A stretch of 64,000 nt of DNA from positions 1,133,001 to 1,197,000 of the forward strand of contig JAUCEP010000002.1 of the NCBI GenBank assembly GCA_030348875.1, given 5' to 3'. The notes under the pieces are model-generated. The model made no database searches. It saw nothing but the letters and a program-made list of their open reading frames with translations, and was not told the origin of the DNA. The position numbers were made by a program, and so were the translations under genes. The stretch comes from Ureibacillus composti. GTDB lineage: Bacteria; Bacillota; Bacilli; Bacillales_A; Planococcaceae. Shown here piece after piece: positions 9,077-17,394 of this stretch (position 1 is the first letter of the stretch; every line of letters starts with the position of its first letter).

Positions 9077-11053
9077 ATGCTAATAGGAAAACGTATTAAT
9101 GATCGGTATAAAATATTGCAACTCATTGGTGGCGGTGGAATGTCCAATGTATATTTAGCGTATGACATGATATTAAACCGTGAAGTAGCTATTAAAATTT
9201 TACGTTACGATGCAGCAAACGAAGAAGAATTTCACCGTAGATTCCAACGAGAAGCCTTATCTGCAACAAGCCTAACACATCCGAATATTGTCAGTATCTA
9301 TGATGTAGATGAAGACGATGATATGCACTATATCGTGATGGAATATGTAAAAGGCAAAACGTTGAAGCAATACATAAATGAGTTTTCGCCTTTGTCGCCT
9401 GCTCGAAGTATTCACATAATGAAGCAACTTACTTCTGCCATTGCACATGCACACGAAAACCACATTATCCACCGTGATATAAAGCCACAGAACGTCTTAG
9501 TTGATCAGGAAGGAAATTTAAAAGTTACCGACTTTGGGATTGCGACCACATCAAGTGCAACTAGCTATACGAAAACTAATTCTGTGATTGGAACAGTCCA
9601 TTACTTATCTCCCGAACAGGCACGTGGTGGAATTGCGACGAAGAAATCAGATATCTATGCTCTAGGTATTGTTTTATATGAATTATTGACTGGTGAACTA
9701 CCGTTTTCGGGGGAATCAGCAGTATCCATTGCATTAAAGCATCTGCAAGCTGAGACACCATCAGTTAGAGCCTTTGATGCCAATATCCCACAAGCACTTG
9801 AAAATGTAGTGTTAAAAGCGACTGCTAAAAATGAAGCACACCGGTATGACTCTGTAGAAGAAATGCAAGAAGATTTAGATACTGTTTTGTCACCCAGTCG
9901 CTCAAATGAACATAAATTTATGCCACCTGTTGACGATGATGCAACAAAAGCAATACCAATTATCAAAGACCGCATGCCAGTTAATGAAATTGCTAATACA
10001 AAGGTATTGGCAACCTCTACTGGTAAGAAACCTAAAGATAAATCATCAGCAGGTAAAGAAAAATCAGAAAAAACTGTCAAGAAAAGAAGTAGAAAAAAGA
10101 TTGCCGCCATTATTACAGCAAGTATAGCGATTATTATACTTTTGATGATATTACTGTTTAATATGTTGAGTCCGAAAACAATTGAAATTCCAGATGTTGC
10201 AAATATGGAACTGGAAGAGGCAAAAGAAACCCTCGAAAAAGCTGGTTTTGTCATTGGAAAAGAACGAGAGCAGAATTCTGATGAGGTAGAAGAGGGGTTG
10301 GTCATTAAGACGGATCCAAAAGCTGGTTTGACCCGTGTTGAAGGGACAAAAATTAATTTAATTATCAGTATTGGCAATGAAGAAATTGAAATGGATGATT
10401 ATATCGGACAAGGAATTGATCAGGTAACAACAGTTTTAAATAACATGGATTTTAAAGACATCGAGCTGGAATACGAGCATTCCGATCAACCTGCTGGAAC
10501 GATTATTGGCCAATCTCCCGAAGCTGGTGAAAAGGTTGTAGCAGAAGATACAACTGTGACCTTAACAATTAGTGAGGGAGTCAGATATGTGACAGTACCT
10601 GATTTAAATGGATTTAATCAAACTGCGATTAGTGAATATGAGCGGAATACAGGCCTAAATATCGAAGTGTCAAGTGAAGAACATTCAGACACTGTTCCTG
10701 TTGGCAGTGTGATTTCACAAGATCCCCATGCAAATGCTCAAGTTCAAGAAGGGGGAACTGTTAAAGTTGTTCTCTCTAAAGGGCCAGCACCAAAACAAGT
10801 GAAAATGTATGTCAATTCCATTGTGATCCCTTATGAACCAATTGAATTAGGTGTACCACAGACTGTTGAAATTTATATTGAAGATAAAAACCATCGAATG
10901 TCAGAACCAGTTGAAACAATTGAAATTACAGAGGATTATACGTACAAAATTCAACTAGAAATTGAAGAAGGACAAAAAGCAGCATACCGAATTGTCCGTG
11001 ATTCGATGGAAATTTCAAAAGCAACGATTTCCTACGATGAACTCAAGGAATAA
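9077..11053 (+). CDS. prkC: PASTA-domain membrane Ser/Thr protein kinase
   Basis: PrkC-type eukaryotic-like kinase; in B. subtilis it senses muropeptides and acts in germination and cell-wall control. The 658-residue product has a Hanks kinase domain (about 10-270) with the Gly-rich loop GGGGMSNVY, VAIKIL lysine, HRDIKPQN catalytic loop and DFGIA, then a basic linker, one membrane helix (about 342-364, IAAIITASIAIIILLMILLF), three PASTA repeats outside the cell (about 366-568) and a C-terminal Ig-like segment. Domain order and length fit PrkC. Ribosome site aaggaggtg. It is coupled to the phosphatase upstream and rsgA downstream. Confidence 0.97.
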   Translation: MLIGKRINDRYKILQLIGGGGMSNVYLAYDMILNREVAIKILRYDAANEEEFHRRFQREALSATSLTHPNIVSIYDVDEDDDMHYIVMEYVKGKTLKQYINEFSPLSPARSIHIMKQLTSAIAHAHENHIIHRDIKPQNVLVDQEGNLKVTDFGIATTSSATSYTKTNSVIGTVHYLSPEQARGGIATKKSDIYALGIVLYELLTGELPFSGESAVSIALKHLQAETPSVRAFDANIPQALENVVLKATAKNEAHRYDSVEEMQEDLDTVLSPSRSNEHKFMPPVDDDATKAIPIIKDRMPVNEIANTKVLATSTGKKPKDKSSAGKEKSEKTVKKRSRKKIAAIITASIAIIILLMILLFNMLSPKTIEIPDVANMELEEAKETLEKAGFVIGKEREQNSDEVEEGLVIKTDPKAGLTRVEGTKINLIISIGNEEIEMDDYIGQGIDQVTTVLNNMDFKDIELEYEHSDQPAGTIIGQSPEAGEKVVAEDTTVTLTISEGVRYVTVPDLNGFNQTAISEYERNTGLNIEVSSEEHSDTVPVGSVISQDPHANAQVQEGGTVKVVLSKGPAPKQVKMYVNSIVIPYEPIELGVPQTVEIYIEDKNHRMSEPVETIEITEDYTYKIQLEIEEGQKAAYRIVRDSMEISKATISYDELKE

Positions 11054-11064
11054 GGAGGAATAAA

Positions 11065-11946
11065 ATGGCTCAGGGCCAAATTCGTAAAGCACTTAGTGGT
11101 TATTATTATGTTTATCAAGAAGGTCAATTAATTCAATGTCGTGGACGAGGTGTTTTCCGTAATCGCGGGGAAGCACCTCTTGTAGGCGACTTTGTCGATT
11201 ACACAAAAGAAGGCGAATCGGATGGCTATGTGATGAAAATTCATCCAAGAAAAAATGAGCTTGTTCGACCTCCGATTGCTAATATCGATCAAGCGCTATT
11301 AGTTTTTTCTGTTAAAGAGCCTGATTTTAATACCATATTATTAGACCGATTTTTAGTCGTTTTAGAATCTTTTCAAGTAAATCCAATTATTTGTTTAACA
11401 AAAACAGATTTATTAAACGATGAAGACCGTGAAAAGCTTCAAACCTTTATTGATGATTATCGACAAATAGGTTATAAGGTGATTGAAACGTTTAAAAATG
11501 ATGTGTCTTTGATTGAACAACTTCAGCCAGTATTAGAAGAAAAAACGACTGTGCTTGCTGGACAATCAGGTGTTGGAAAATCTACTTTGTTAAATACATT
11601 AATTCCAGATTTAAATTTAAAAACAAACGATATTTCTCAAAGTCTTGGCCGAGGAAAGCATACAACACGTCATGTTGAGCTAATTGAAGTAGCGGGCGGT
11701 TTACTAGCTGATACACCTGGTTTTAGCTCGTTTGATTTTGATACAATAGAAAAAGAAGAATTAACTGCTTGTTTCCCTGAATTAGCTAGAATTAGTGAAG
11801 GCTGTAAATTCAGAGGGTGCTTACATTTGAAAGAGCCAAAATGTGCAGTAAAAGAAGCGGTAGAGTCAGGTGAAATTCGTTCTTATCGTTTCGAACATTA
11901 TCAGCAAATTTTACAAGAAATTATCGATCGAAAGCCGAGGTACTAA
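11065..11946 (+). CDS. rsgA: ribosome small-subunit biogenesis GTPase RsgA
   Basis: Circularly permuted GTPase that checks late 30S maturation. The 293-residue product has an N-terminal OB fold, then the permuted G-motif order G4 (CLTKTDLL) before G1 (GQSGVGKST, about 166) and G3 (DTPGF), and a C-terminal zinc segment with Cys/His ligands (CKFRGCLHLKEPKC). Ribosome site aaggagg. Its place after prkC is conserved in Bacillales, and B. subtilis RsgA (CpgA) is a known PrkC substrate. Confidence 0.96.
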   Translation: MAQGQIRKALSGYYYVYQEGQLIQCRGRGVFRNRGEAPLVGDFVDYTKEGESDGYVMKIHPRKNELVRPPIANIDQALLVFSVKEPDFNTILLDRFLVVLESFQVNPIICLTKTDLLNDEDREKLQTFIDDYRQIGYKVIETFKNDVSLIEQLQPVLEEKTTVLAGQSGVGKSTLLNTLIPDLNLKTNDISQSLGRGKHTTRHVELIEVAGGLLADTPGFSSFDFDTIEKEELTACFPELARISEGCKFRGCLHLKEPKCAVKEAVESGEIRSYRFEHYQQILQEIIDRKPRY

Positions 11947-11948
11947 TC

Positions 11949-12614
11949 ATGATTAAAATCGCACCATCTATCCTATCAGCAAATTTTGCTAAATTAGGGG
12001 AAGAAGTGAAAGAAGTTGAAGCAGCAGGAGCTGAACTGATTCACATTGACGTAATGGACGGACATTTCGTACCAAATATCACGATGGGTCCAATAGTTGT
12101 GGAGGCTTTACGCCCAATTACAAATTTACCATTAGATGTTCATTTAATGATTGAAAATCCAGATGCTTATATTGAACAATTTGCCAAAGCAGGAGCGGAT
12201 TATATTACGGTTCATGTGGAGGCATGTAGACATTTACATCGTACAATTCAATTAATTCGCTCGTTTGGTGTAAAACCAGGGGTTGTTTTAAATCCACATA
12301 CACCAATTGAATCCATCCAACATATTTTAGAGGATGTAGATTTAGTATTATTTATGACAGTAAACCCAGGCTTTGGGGGCCAAAAATTCATTTCATCTGT
12401 AGTTCCTAAGGTAGAAGCACTTTCTAATATTATTAAAGAGCGCGGTTTAAACATTGATATCGAAATTGATGGTGGCATTAACGAAGAAACAATTGTTCCA
12501 TGTGCAAAAGCCGGTGCGACGATTTTTGTGGCAGGTTCAGCCATTTATAATCAAGCGGATCGTGCAAGTGCCCTACAACGAATTAAAGCTGCAGGAGAGG
12601 CTGCACTAGCCTAA
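11949..12614 (+). CDS. rpe: ribulose-phosphate 3-epimerase
   Basis: Interconverts ribulose-5-phosphate and xylulose-5-phosphate in the pentose phosphate pathway. The 221-residue TIM barrel shows IAPSILSANFAKLGEEV, HIDVMDGHFVPNITMGP (metal His and catalytic Asp), HLMIENPD, MTVNPGFGGQKFI and the second catalytic Asp region DIEIDGGIN. Full length. It starts 2 bp after rsgA and its TAA overlaps the thiN ATG by one base. Confidence 0.97.
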   Translation: MIKIAPSILSANFAKLGEEVKEVEAAGAELIHIDVMDGHFVPNITMGPIVVEALRPITNLPLDVHLMIENPDAYIEQFAKAGADYITVHVEACRHLHRTIQLIRSFGVKPGVVLNPHTPIESIQHILEDVDLVLFMTVNPGFGGQKFISSVVPKVEALSNIIKERGLNIDIEIDGGINEETIVPCAKAGATIFVAGSAIYNQADRASALQRIKAAGEAALA

Positions 12615-13267
12615 TGACGACAGTTGTAATTTGTTCAGGTGGTCCGAAACATGAGTTATGCTCCTTTGACACATTTAAATCACAAGAAGATATTGTGTTT
12701 ATAGGAGCAGATCGCGGATCATTATATTTGTTACAAGAGGGAATCGTGCCAACAGAAATTGTTGGAGATTTTGATTCCTTAACAGATGAAGAATGGGCAT
12801 TTGTTTCTGAGAAAGGCATGAAAATAGAAAGAGTCAAAGCAGAAAAAGATGAGACGGATACGGACTTGGCTCTATTGAAGGCATTGCACTATCAACCATC
12901 ACAAATCTACATAACAGGGGTTACCGGAGGACGACTTGATCATTTTGAAGCAGCCATTCGTTCAATCTATCGTTTACAATCAAAACATAAAGAGATTCAA
13001 ATGAAAATTATTAACGCTCAAAATGAAATATGCATATTCTTTCCTGGCAAACATAGGATATTACGAGATGAAAAGTATAAATACCTTTCATTTTTCGCAT
13101 ATGAAAAGGATGTTCTAGACGTCACCTTACGTGGTGTAAAATACGAAACAACAAACGAAGTAATTGAACTAGGAACATCTCGTTTCACTAGTAATGAGCT
13201 GATTTCAGAGCTTGGTTATATCTCCTTTTCCTCAGGCATATGTTTAATGATAAGAAGCAGTGACTAA
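12614..13267 (+). CDS. thiN: thiamine diphosphokinase
   Basis: Transfers pyrophosphate from ATP to thiamine to make thiamine diphosphate. The 217-residue product carries the family motifs GADRGSLYLL, EIVGDFDSL (metal-binding acidic site), KDETDTDLAL and TGVTGGRLDH. Length matches YloS/ThiN. It is the last sizeable gene of the priA-thiN operon and is followed after 15 bp by spoVM. Confidence 0.95.
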   Translation: MTTVVICSGGPKHELCSFDTFKSQEDIVFIGADRGSLYLLQEGIVPTEIVGDFDSLTDEEWAFVSEKGMKIERVKAEKDETDTDLALLKALHYQPSQIYITGVTGGRLDHFEAAIRSIYRLQSKHKEIQMKIINAQNEICIFFPGKHRILRDEKYKYLSFFAYEKDVLDVTLRGVKYETTNEVIELGTSRFTSNELISELGYISFSSGICLMIRSSD

Positions 13268-13282
13268 TAAGGAGGTCCGTAG

Positions 13283-13384
13283 TTGAGAGTTTATACATTT
13301 CAATTGCCGAAGTTTGTGAGTAGTTTTACGCGTAGTTGCATTAAGTTGTTTAAAGGCAACAAAAAGAAAAAAGGTTCAGATTAA
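13283..13384 (+). CDS. spoVM: stage V sporulation protein M, short membrane-curvature peptide
   Basis: SpoVM is a small amphipathic helix that recognises the curved forespore surface, anchors SpoIVA and so starts coat assembly. A 33-codon frame starts with TTG at 13283 behind a strong ribosome site (aaggagg) and reads (M)RVYTFQLPKFVSSFTRSC. B. subtilis SpoVM (26 residues, recalled) aligns without gaps: Tyr4, Thr5, Leu8, Pro9, Lys10, Phe11 and Arg17 are kept. The differences are the TTG start and a longer Lys-rich tail (GNKKKKGSD). Position between thiN and rpmB is exactly that of spoVM in B. subtilis. Too small for ordinary gene-finding cut-offs. Confidence 0.9.
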   Translation: MRVYTFQLPKFVSSFTRSCIKLFKGNKKKKGSD

Positions 13385-13449
13385 TCCTTCATGAACTTAT
13401 ACTAACTTATTCTTGTAAGAACAACGCCGATTACACCTAATCGAGCGGA

Positions 13450-13480
13450 GCTACTAGTTAATTGCTAGTAGCTTTTTTGT
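13450..13480 (+). terminator. terminator of the priA-spoVM operon
   Basis: GCTACTAG (13450-13457), a 7-nt loop and CTAGTAGC (13465-13472) form a perfect 8-bp stem followed by six T residues. This is a classical intrinsic terminator 65 bp after spoVM and ends the operon before the repeat array begins. Confidence 0.9.
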
Positions 13481-13593
13481 TTGGGGAAATAAAGAAGAGT
13501 ACTTGAAGATAGGATTAGAATTTGTGATAAAGTGACTAGTTCTACACAAGAACAAATGATATAGAGTTTAATCTACTATAAAAATGATTGGGT

Positions 13594-15126
13594 TCTCTGC
13601 ATCTGGCTGATGAAGACCAAAATGAGAAAACGGAACATGATAAAAGGTCTTCATCCAGTCGATGAAGACCAAAATGAGATACCGAATAACGATAAAAGGT
13701 CTTCATCCAGTCGGTGAAGACCAAAATAGGATCTCCGCATACGATAAAAAGTCTTCATCCAGTCAATGAAGACCAAAATGAGATACCGAATAACGATAAA
13801 AGGTCTTCATCCAGTCAATGAAGACCAAAATGAGATACCGAATAACGATAAAAGGTCTTCATCCAGTCGATGAAGACCAAAATAGGATCACCGAATACGA
13901 TAAAAGGTCTTCATCCAGTCGATGAAGACCAAAATGAGATACCGAATAACGATAAAAGGTCTTCATCCAGTTGATGAAGACCAAAATAGGATCACCGAAT
14001 ACGATAAAAGGTCTTCATCCAGTCGATGAAGACCAAAATAGGATCTCCGCATACGATAAAAAGTCTTCATCCAGTCGATGAAGACCAAAATGAGATAACC
14101 GAATACGATAAAAGGTCTTCATCCAGTCGATGAAGACCAAAATAGGATCACCGCATACGATAAAAGGTCTTCATCCAGTTGATGAAGACCAAAATAGGAT
14201 ACCGAATAACGATAAAAGGTCTTCATCCAGTCGATGAAGACCAAAATGAGATAACCCAATACGATAAAAGGTCTTCATCCAGTCGATGAAGACCAAAATA
14301 GGATCACCGAATACGATAAAAGGTCTTCATCCAGTCGATGAAGACCAAAATAGGATCACCGAATACGATAAAAGGTCTTCATCCAGTCGATGAAGACCAA
14401 AATAGGATCTTCGCATACGATAAAAATTCTTCATCCAGTCGATGAAGACCAAAATGAGATAACCGCATACGATAAAAGGTCTTCATCCAGTCGATGAAGA
14501 CCAAAATGAGATAACCGAATACGATAAAAGGTCTTCATCCAGTCGATGAAGACCAAAATGAGATACCGAATAACGATAAAAGGTCTTCATCCAGTCGATG
14601 AAGACCAAAATGAGATACCGAATAACGATAAAAGGTCTTCATCCAGTCGATGAAGACCAAAATGAGATACCGAATAACGATAAAAGGTCTTCATCCAGTC
14701 GATGAAGACCAAAATGAGATACCGAATAACGATAAAAGGTCTTCATCCAGTCGATGAAGACCAAAATGAGATACCGAATAACGATAAAAGGTCTTCATCC
14801 AGTCGATGAAGACCAAAATGAGATACCGAATAACGATAAAAGGTCTTCATCCAGTCGATGAAGACCAAAATGAGATACCGAATAACGATAAAAGGTCTTC
14901 ATCCAGTTGATGAAGACCAAAATGAGATAACCGAATACGATAAAAGGTCTTCATCCAGTCGATGAAGACCAAAATAGGATCACCGCATACGATAAAAAGT
15001 CTTCATCCAGTCGATGAAGACCAAAATGAGATAACCAGATACGATAAAAGGTCTTCATCCAGCCAATGAAGACCAAAATGAGATAACCCAATACGATAAA
15101 AGGTCTTCATCAAGTCAATTAGGACA
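13594..15126. repeat. 52-bp tandem palindrome array 1 (about 30 units)
   Basis: A 25-bp palindrome, left arm GGTCTTCATC, centre CAGTC, right arm GATGAAGACC, recurs every 52 bp. Unit starts from 13646 to 15102 fall on an exact 52-bp grid (29 units, no indel seen); a decayed unit at 13594 keeps only its right arm in phase, and the last unit at 15102 is also decayed. Linkers (about 27 bp) come in a few near-identical types, for example with GAGATACCGAATAACGA or AGGATCACCGAATACGA. Seven consecutive units from 14530 are almost identical, indicating recent homogenisation. Left arms vary at the outer G (units 13750, 14062, 14426, 14998). Reading frames across it are repeat artefacts. The array fills the gap between the terminator of the spoVM operon and the 3' end of the NERD gene. 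Confidence 0.95.
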
Positions 15127-15193
15127 AAACGAGAACGAAAAAAGCATTCATAAAACATCCTTTTATTAATCCATATGAATACAGGTTATTATT

Positions 15194-16105
15194 CTAGTTT
15201 TCTATGAAATACGCCCACTGATGAACTCCTACTATTGTAAAATTTTCTTTTAAAATTTTTCTTATAATCCTCTTTGACCCAACACCCCCACACCACTCAT
15301 AAATAACATTCGTCGTTATTTTCTCATTTGGGAACAAGAGCTGAAATTCCCTAACACTTCGCATAACAGCGTCACCAATTGTTTCCTTATGTTCGCACAC
15401 TTTGCAAATACAATTCTTCCCTAAAACCTCGATAGAAAATGACCTGCATGCAGCGCAAATGATTCCTTTTTTCAATTGTTCGAAATTATATGAAGGTACT
15501 TGTGTAAAGGGAGACGTCGGTAAATGAAGAGTAATTAGTTGGTTGGCCAGTTTTCTATGCTGTTCATTTAATTTTATAGTAGAGGTATCTAATTTCTTCA
15601 AATAACGATTAATTTGAGTCGGGAAAATAAATGGCTTGTCGATAGGTGCTTGGTAGAGGGTGAAACCGTGATTTATGAAAACAACAGAGGAAACTATGGG
15701 GAGATTAAAGCGTAGACTAGTGATTAATTGACGTAGCAAAGACTCGCTTCTACTTAACTGTAAAAGTGGATTCGTAATTTCTGACCGAGCCTTACTGTAA
15801 ATTTGATTAGATTCATAAAAATAATCCCCCTCAAAATTTTTCACTTCAAAAAGGTAAAGTGTATCCGGTAGTAGGATGAGTGTGTCGAGTTGGAACATGG
15901 TGTTATTTGCTTTGAGGAGTAAATCGTTTACTATCAAGCACTCACACTGAAGCTTTTCAGTCAGCCGATCAAACATCACTTCTCCTTCAAAGCCTTTTTG
16001 GAGATTGAAAAAGTGTTTCTGATCTTTATCGGATAAAGTCATACGAGTATATAATGAGCTCATGATTTGTAACTCGGTAGATTCAGTTCGAGGTTTTAAA
16101 AGCAT
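15194..16105 (-). CDS. NERD (nuclease-related) domain protein with C-terminal zinc-ribbon-like cysteines
   Basis: The 303-residue product has an N-terminal NERD domain: GFEGEVMFDRL, then LDTLILLPDTLYLFEVKNFEGDY with the Asp and Glu-x-Lys arrangement of restriction-endonuclease-like folds, and NPLLQLSRSESLLRQL. The C-terminal part has two CxxC pairs (CAAC, CKVC) suggesting a zinc ribbon, followed by a possible helix-turn-helix-like end. Family function is unknown; a nucleic-acid role is often proposed. The start MLLKPRTE at 16105 is preferred because an AGAAAGGA ribosome site precedes it; a longer frame from 16153 lacks one. The gene converges on the repeat array and has no counterpart at this locus in B. 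subtilis, so it is accessory. Confidence 0.75.
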   Translation of the reverse strand: MLLKPRTESTELQIMSSLYTRMTLSDKDQKHFFNLQKGFEGEVMFDRLTEKLQCECLIVNDLLLKANNTMFQLDTLILLPDTLYLFEVKNFEGDYFYESNQIYSKARSEITNPLLQLSRSESLLRQLITSLRFNLPIVSSVVFINHGFTLYQAPIDKPFIFPTQINRYLKKLDTSTIKLNEQHRKLANQLITLHLPTSPFTQVPSYNFEQLKKGIICAACRSFSIEVLGKNCICKVCEHKETIGDAVMRSVREFQLLFPNEKITTNVIYEWCGGVGSKRIIRKILKENFTIVGVHQWAYFIEN

Positions 16106-16278
16106 AATGCATATATCCTTTCTAATTACTTTTGAAACTTTAATTCTATTCATTAATAAATCAAGTGAATGCTATCTGAAAGTTCATTATATTTTGTGAC
16201 ATTCAATGATTCAGTTCGAGGTTTTAAAAGCATAATGCATAAATCCTTTCTAATTATTTTTGAAACTTTAATTCTATT
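16080..16278. repeat. 71-bp direct duplication of the NERD gene 5' end
   Basis: Segment 16080-16150 recurs at 16208-16278 with two mismatches, 128 bp apart. It covers the NERD ribosome site, start codon and first codons (minus strand MLLKPRTES). In the outer copy the frame diverges after these residues and stops after about 25 codons, so it is a start-region remnant, either of a partial tandem duplication or of a collapsed second paralogue. Confidence 0.85.
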
Positions 16279-16470
16279 TTATCAAGAATTAATTGAATTG
16301 ATTGTAAAAATTATCTATATGTTGTTTACAAGCAAATATCTGGCCATAATGCTTATACACAACATTTCAAATTTTTTACAACTATAACTACCATTCTCTA
16401 AATTATTGGATCATTTGATGAAATTCAAATTTTCGTTCAAACCAAGAGGCCATAACGAGGAAAATTGCAC
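16279..16470. other. intergenic gap between NERD region and rpmB terminator
   Basis: Very AT-rich sequence. Short frames here have no ribosome site and no recognisable product. It presumably holds the minus-strand promoter of the NERD gene, but I could not pick one out with confidence. Confidence 0.4.
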
Positions 16471-16511
16471 AAAAAAACATCAACTTTTACTAAAAGTAAA
16501 AATTGATGTTT
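16471..16511 (-). terminator. rpmB terminator
   Basis: On the minus strand AACATCAATTTTTACTT pairs with AGTAAAAGTTGATGTT and is followed by a run of seven T, an intrinsic terminator just after the rpmB stop. It stops rpmB transcription from running into the NERD region. Confidence 0.88.
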
Positions 16512-16529
16512 ATGTTAGAAGCATATTTA

Positions 16530-16718
16530 TTATACGCGTTCTACTTTACCTGATTTAAGAGCACGAGCAGAAACCCATACACGCTTTGGTTTGCCGTTAA
16601 CTAAGATACGAACTTTTTGTAAGTTAGCGCCCCAAGTACGTTTGTTAGCGTTCATAGCGTGTGAACGGTTGTTACCTGTGCGAGTTTTACGTCCAGTAAT
16701 AACACATTGTTTTGCCAT
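16530..16718 (-). CDS. rpmB: 50S ribosomal protein L28
   Basis: Small 50S subunit protein. The 62-residue product reads [20 protein letters not shown] and ends [13 protein letters not shown], matching the Bacillota L28 family throughout and at normal length. Only one N-terminal Cys is present (no CxxC zinc ribbon). It is transcribed away from yloU, as in B. subtilis. Ribosome site ggaggg on the minus strand. Confidence 0.97.
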   Translation of the reverse strand: MAKQCVITGRKTRTGNNRSHAMNANKRTWGANLQKVRILVNGKPKRVWVSARALKSGKVERV

Positions 16719-17394
16719 GTATATTCCCTCCTTACAGATGAATCTGAAAGCTGTTTTTTCAGTTCGTTATTTCACATACCATAATAATTTACCACAGACC
16801 TACATTCTATGCAATAGTTTTCGCTGATGCTTTCAAGAAAAAAACCTTTACACTTAAAATCATTTACGACTTACGCATTTAACTACACAACAGAGTAGTT
16901 CAGTTGGCTATTGTAGTATAGTTGGAGCAACCATAGGGAAACTTTCAAAGTATATCTTCCCTCGAGATTCGCGTGACTATTTAATCATTTACTGACTGAA
17001 AGCTGGCGACAATTTAAGAGTAAAACCAATCCTTTTGCAATACTATCGTATCGATACAGAGCACTGATTTTTTTAGAACAGAACTAAAAATTCAAATTTA
17101 TTACAGCCCGAAATAGGATTATTTCAATCTGAGGGAGAATTATTTAGATATGAGTGATCCACATTCTATTGTATCTTAAAATAATAACAAGTTGAAATGA
17201 AATCCACTATGAACCATTATTGTATTTGCATGTATATGAATAAAGTTACTGAAATATTGTTATTTTAGGATTATTTTTTGCGGTTTTTACAAATTCATGT
17301 ATATTAGGTAGACGAGGGCTATGGATTTCTTTTATAATCATCTTTTGTGTAGTACAATAGACTGTAGCAAAAAGTGAGCCAAGGGGGCAAAGTC
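16719..17394. other. divergent intergenic region between rpmB and yloU
   Basis: About 675 bp without a gene. It must hold the divergent promoters of rpmB and the yloU-fakA unit. A TACAAT at 17353-17358 is a possible -10 for yloU, but no convincing -35 is paired with it. No tandem repeat, riboswitch-like fold or conserved small gene was recognised. Confidence 0.5.

Noticed and set aside
9655-10377. 240-codon minus-strand frame inside prkC
   Set aside because: Ser/Ala-rich translation antisense to a well-conserved kinase gene, no ribosome site; a shadow frame.
13542-13724. Minus-strand reading frame over array 1 (60 codons), and a similar one at 39329-39517
   Set aside because: They are translations of the tandem repeats without ribosome sites; the 52-bp period is not a multiple of three, so frames shift and stop.
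13594-15126. CRISPR array
   Set aside because: Repeat plus spacer length and regularity look CRISPR-like, but the spacers are near-identical across units, the repeated part is a simple palindrome, and no cas gene is present. The same applies to 39355-40469.
13594-15126. REP/BIME element mobilised by a RAYT transposase
   Set aside because: Palindromes in clusters fit loosely, but the GTAG-type signature of known REPs is not consistent across the arrays and no TnpA-REP gene is in the window. Not excluded genome-wide.
16169-16387. 72-codon plus-strand hydrophobic frame upstream of the NERD gene
   Set aside because: It runs across the duplicated start region on the wrong strand, lacks a ribosome site and looks like AT-rich noise.
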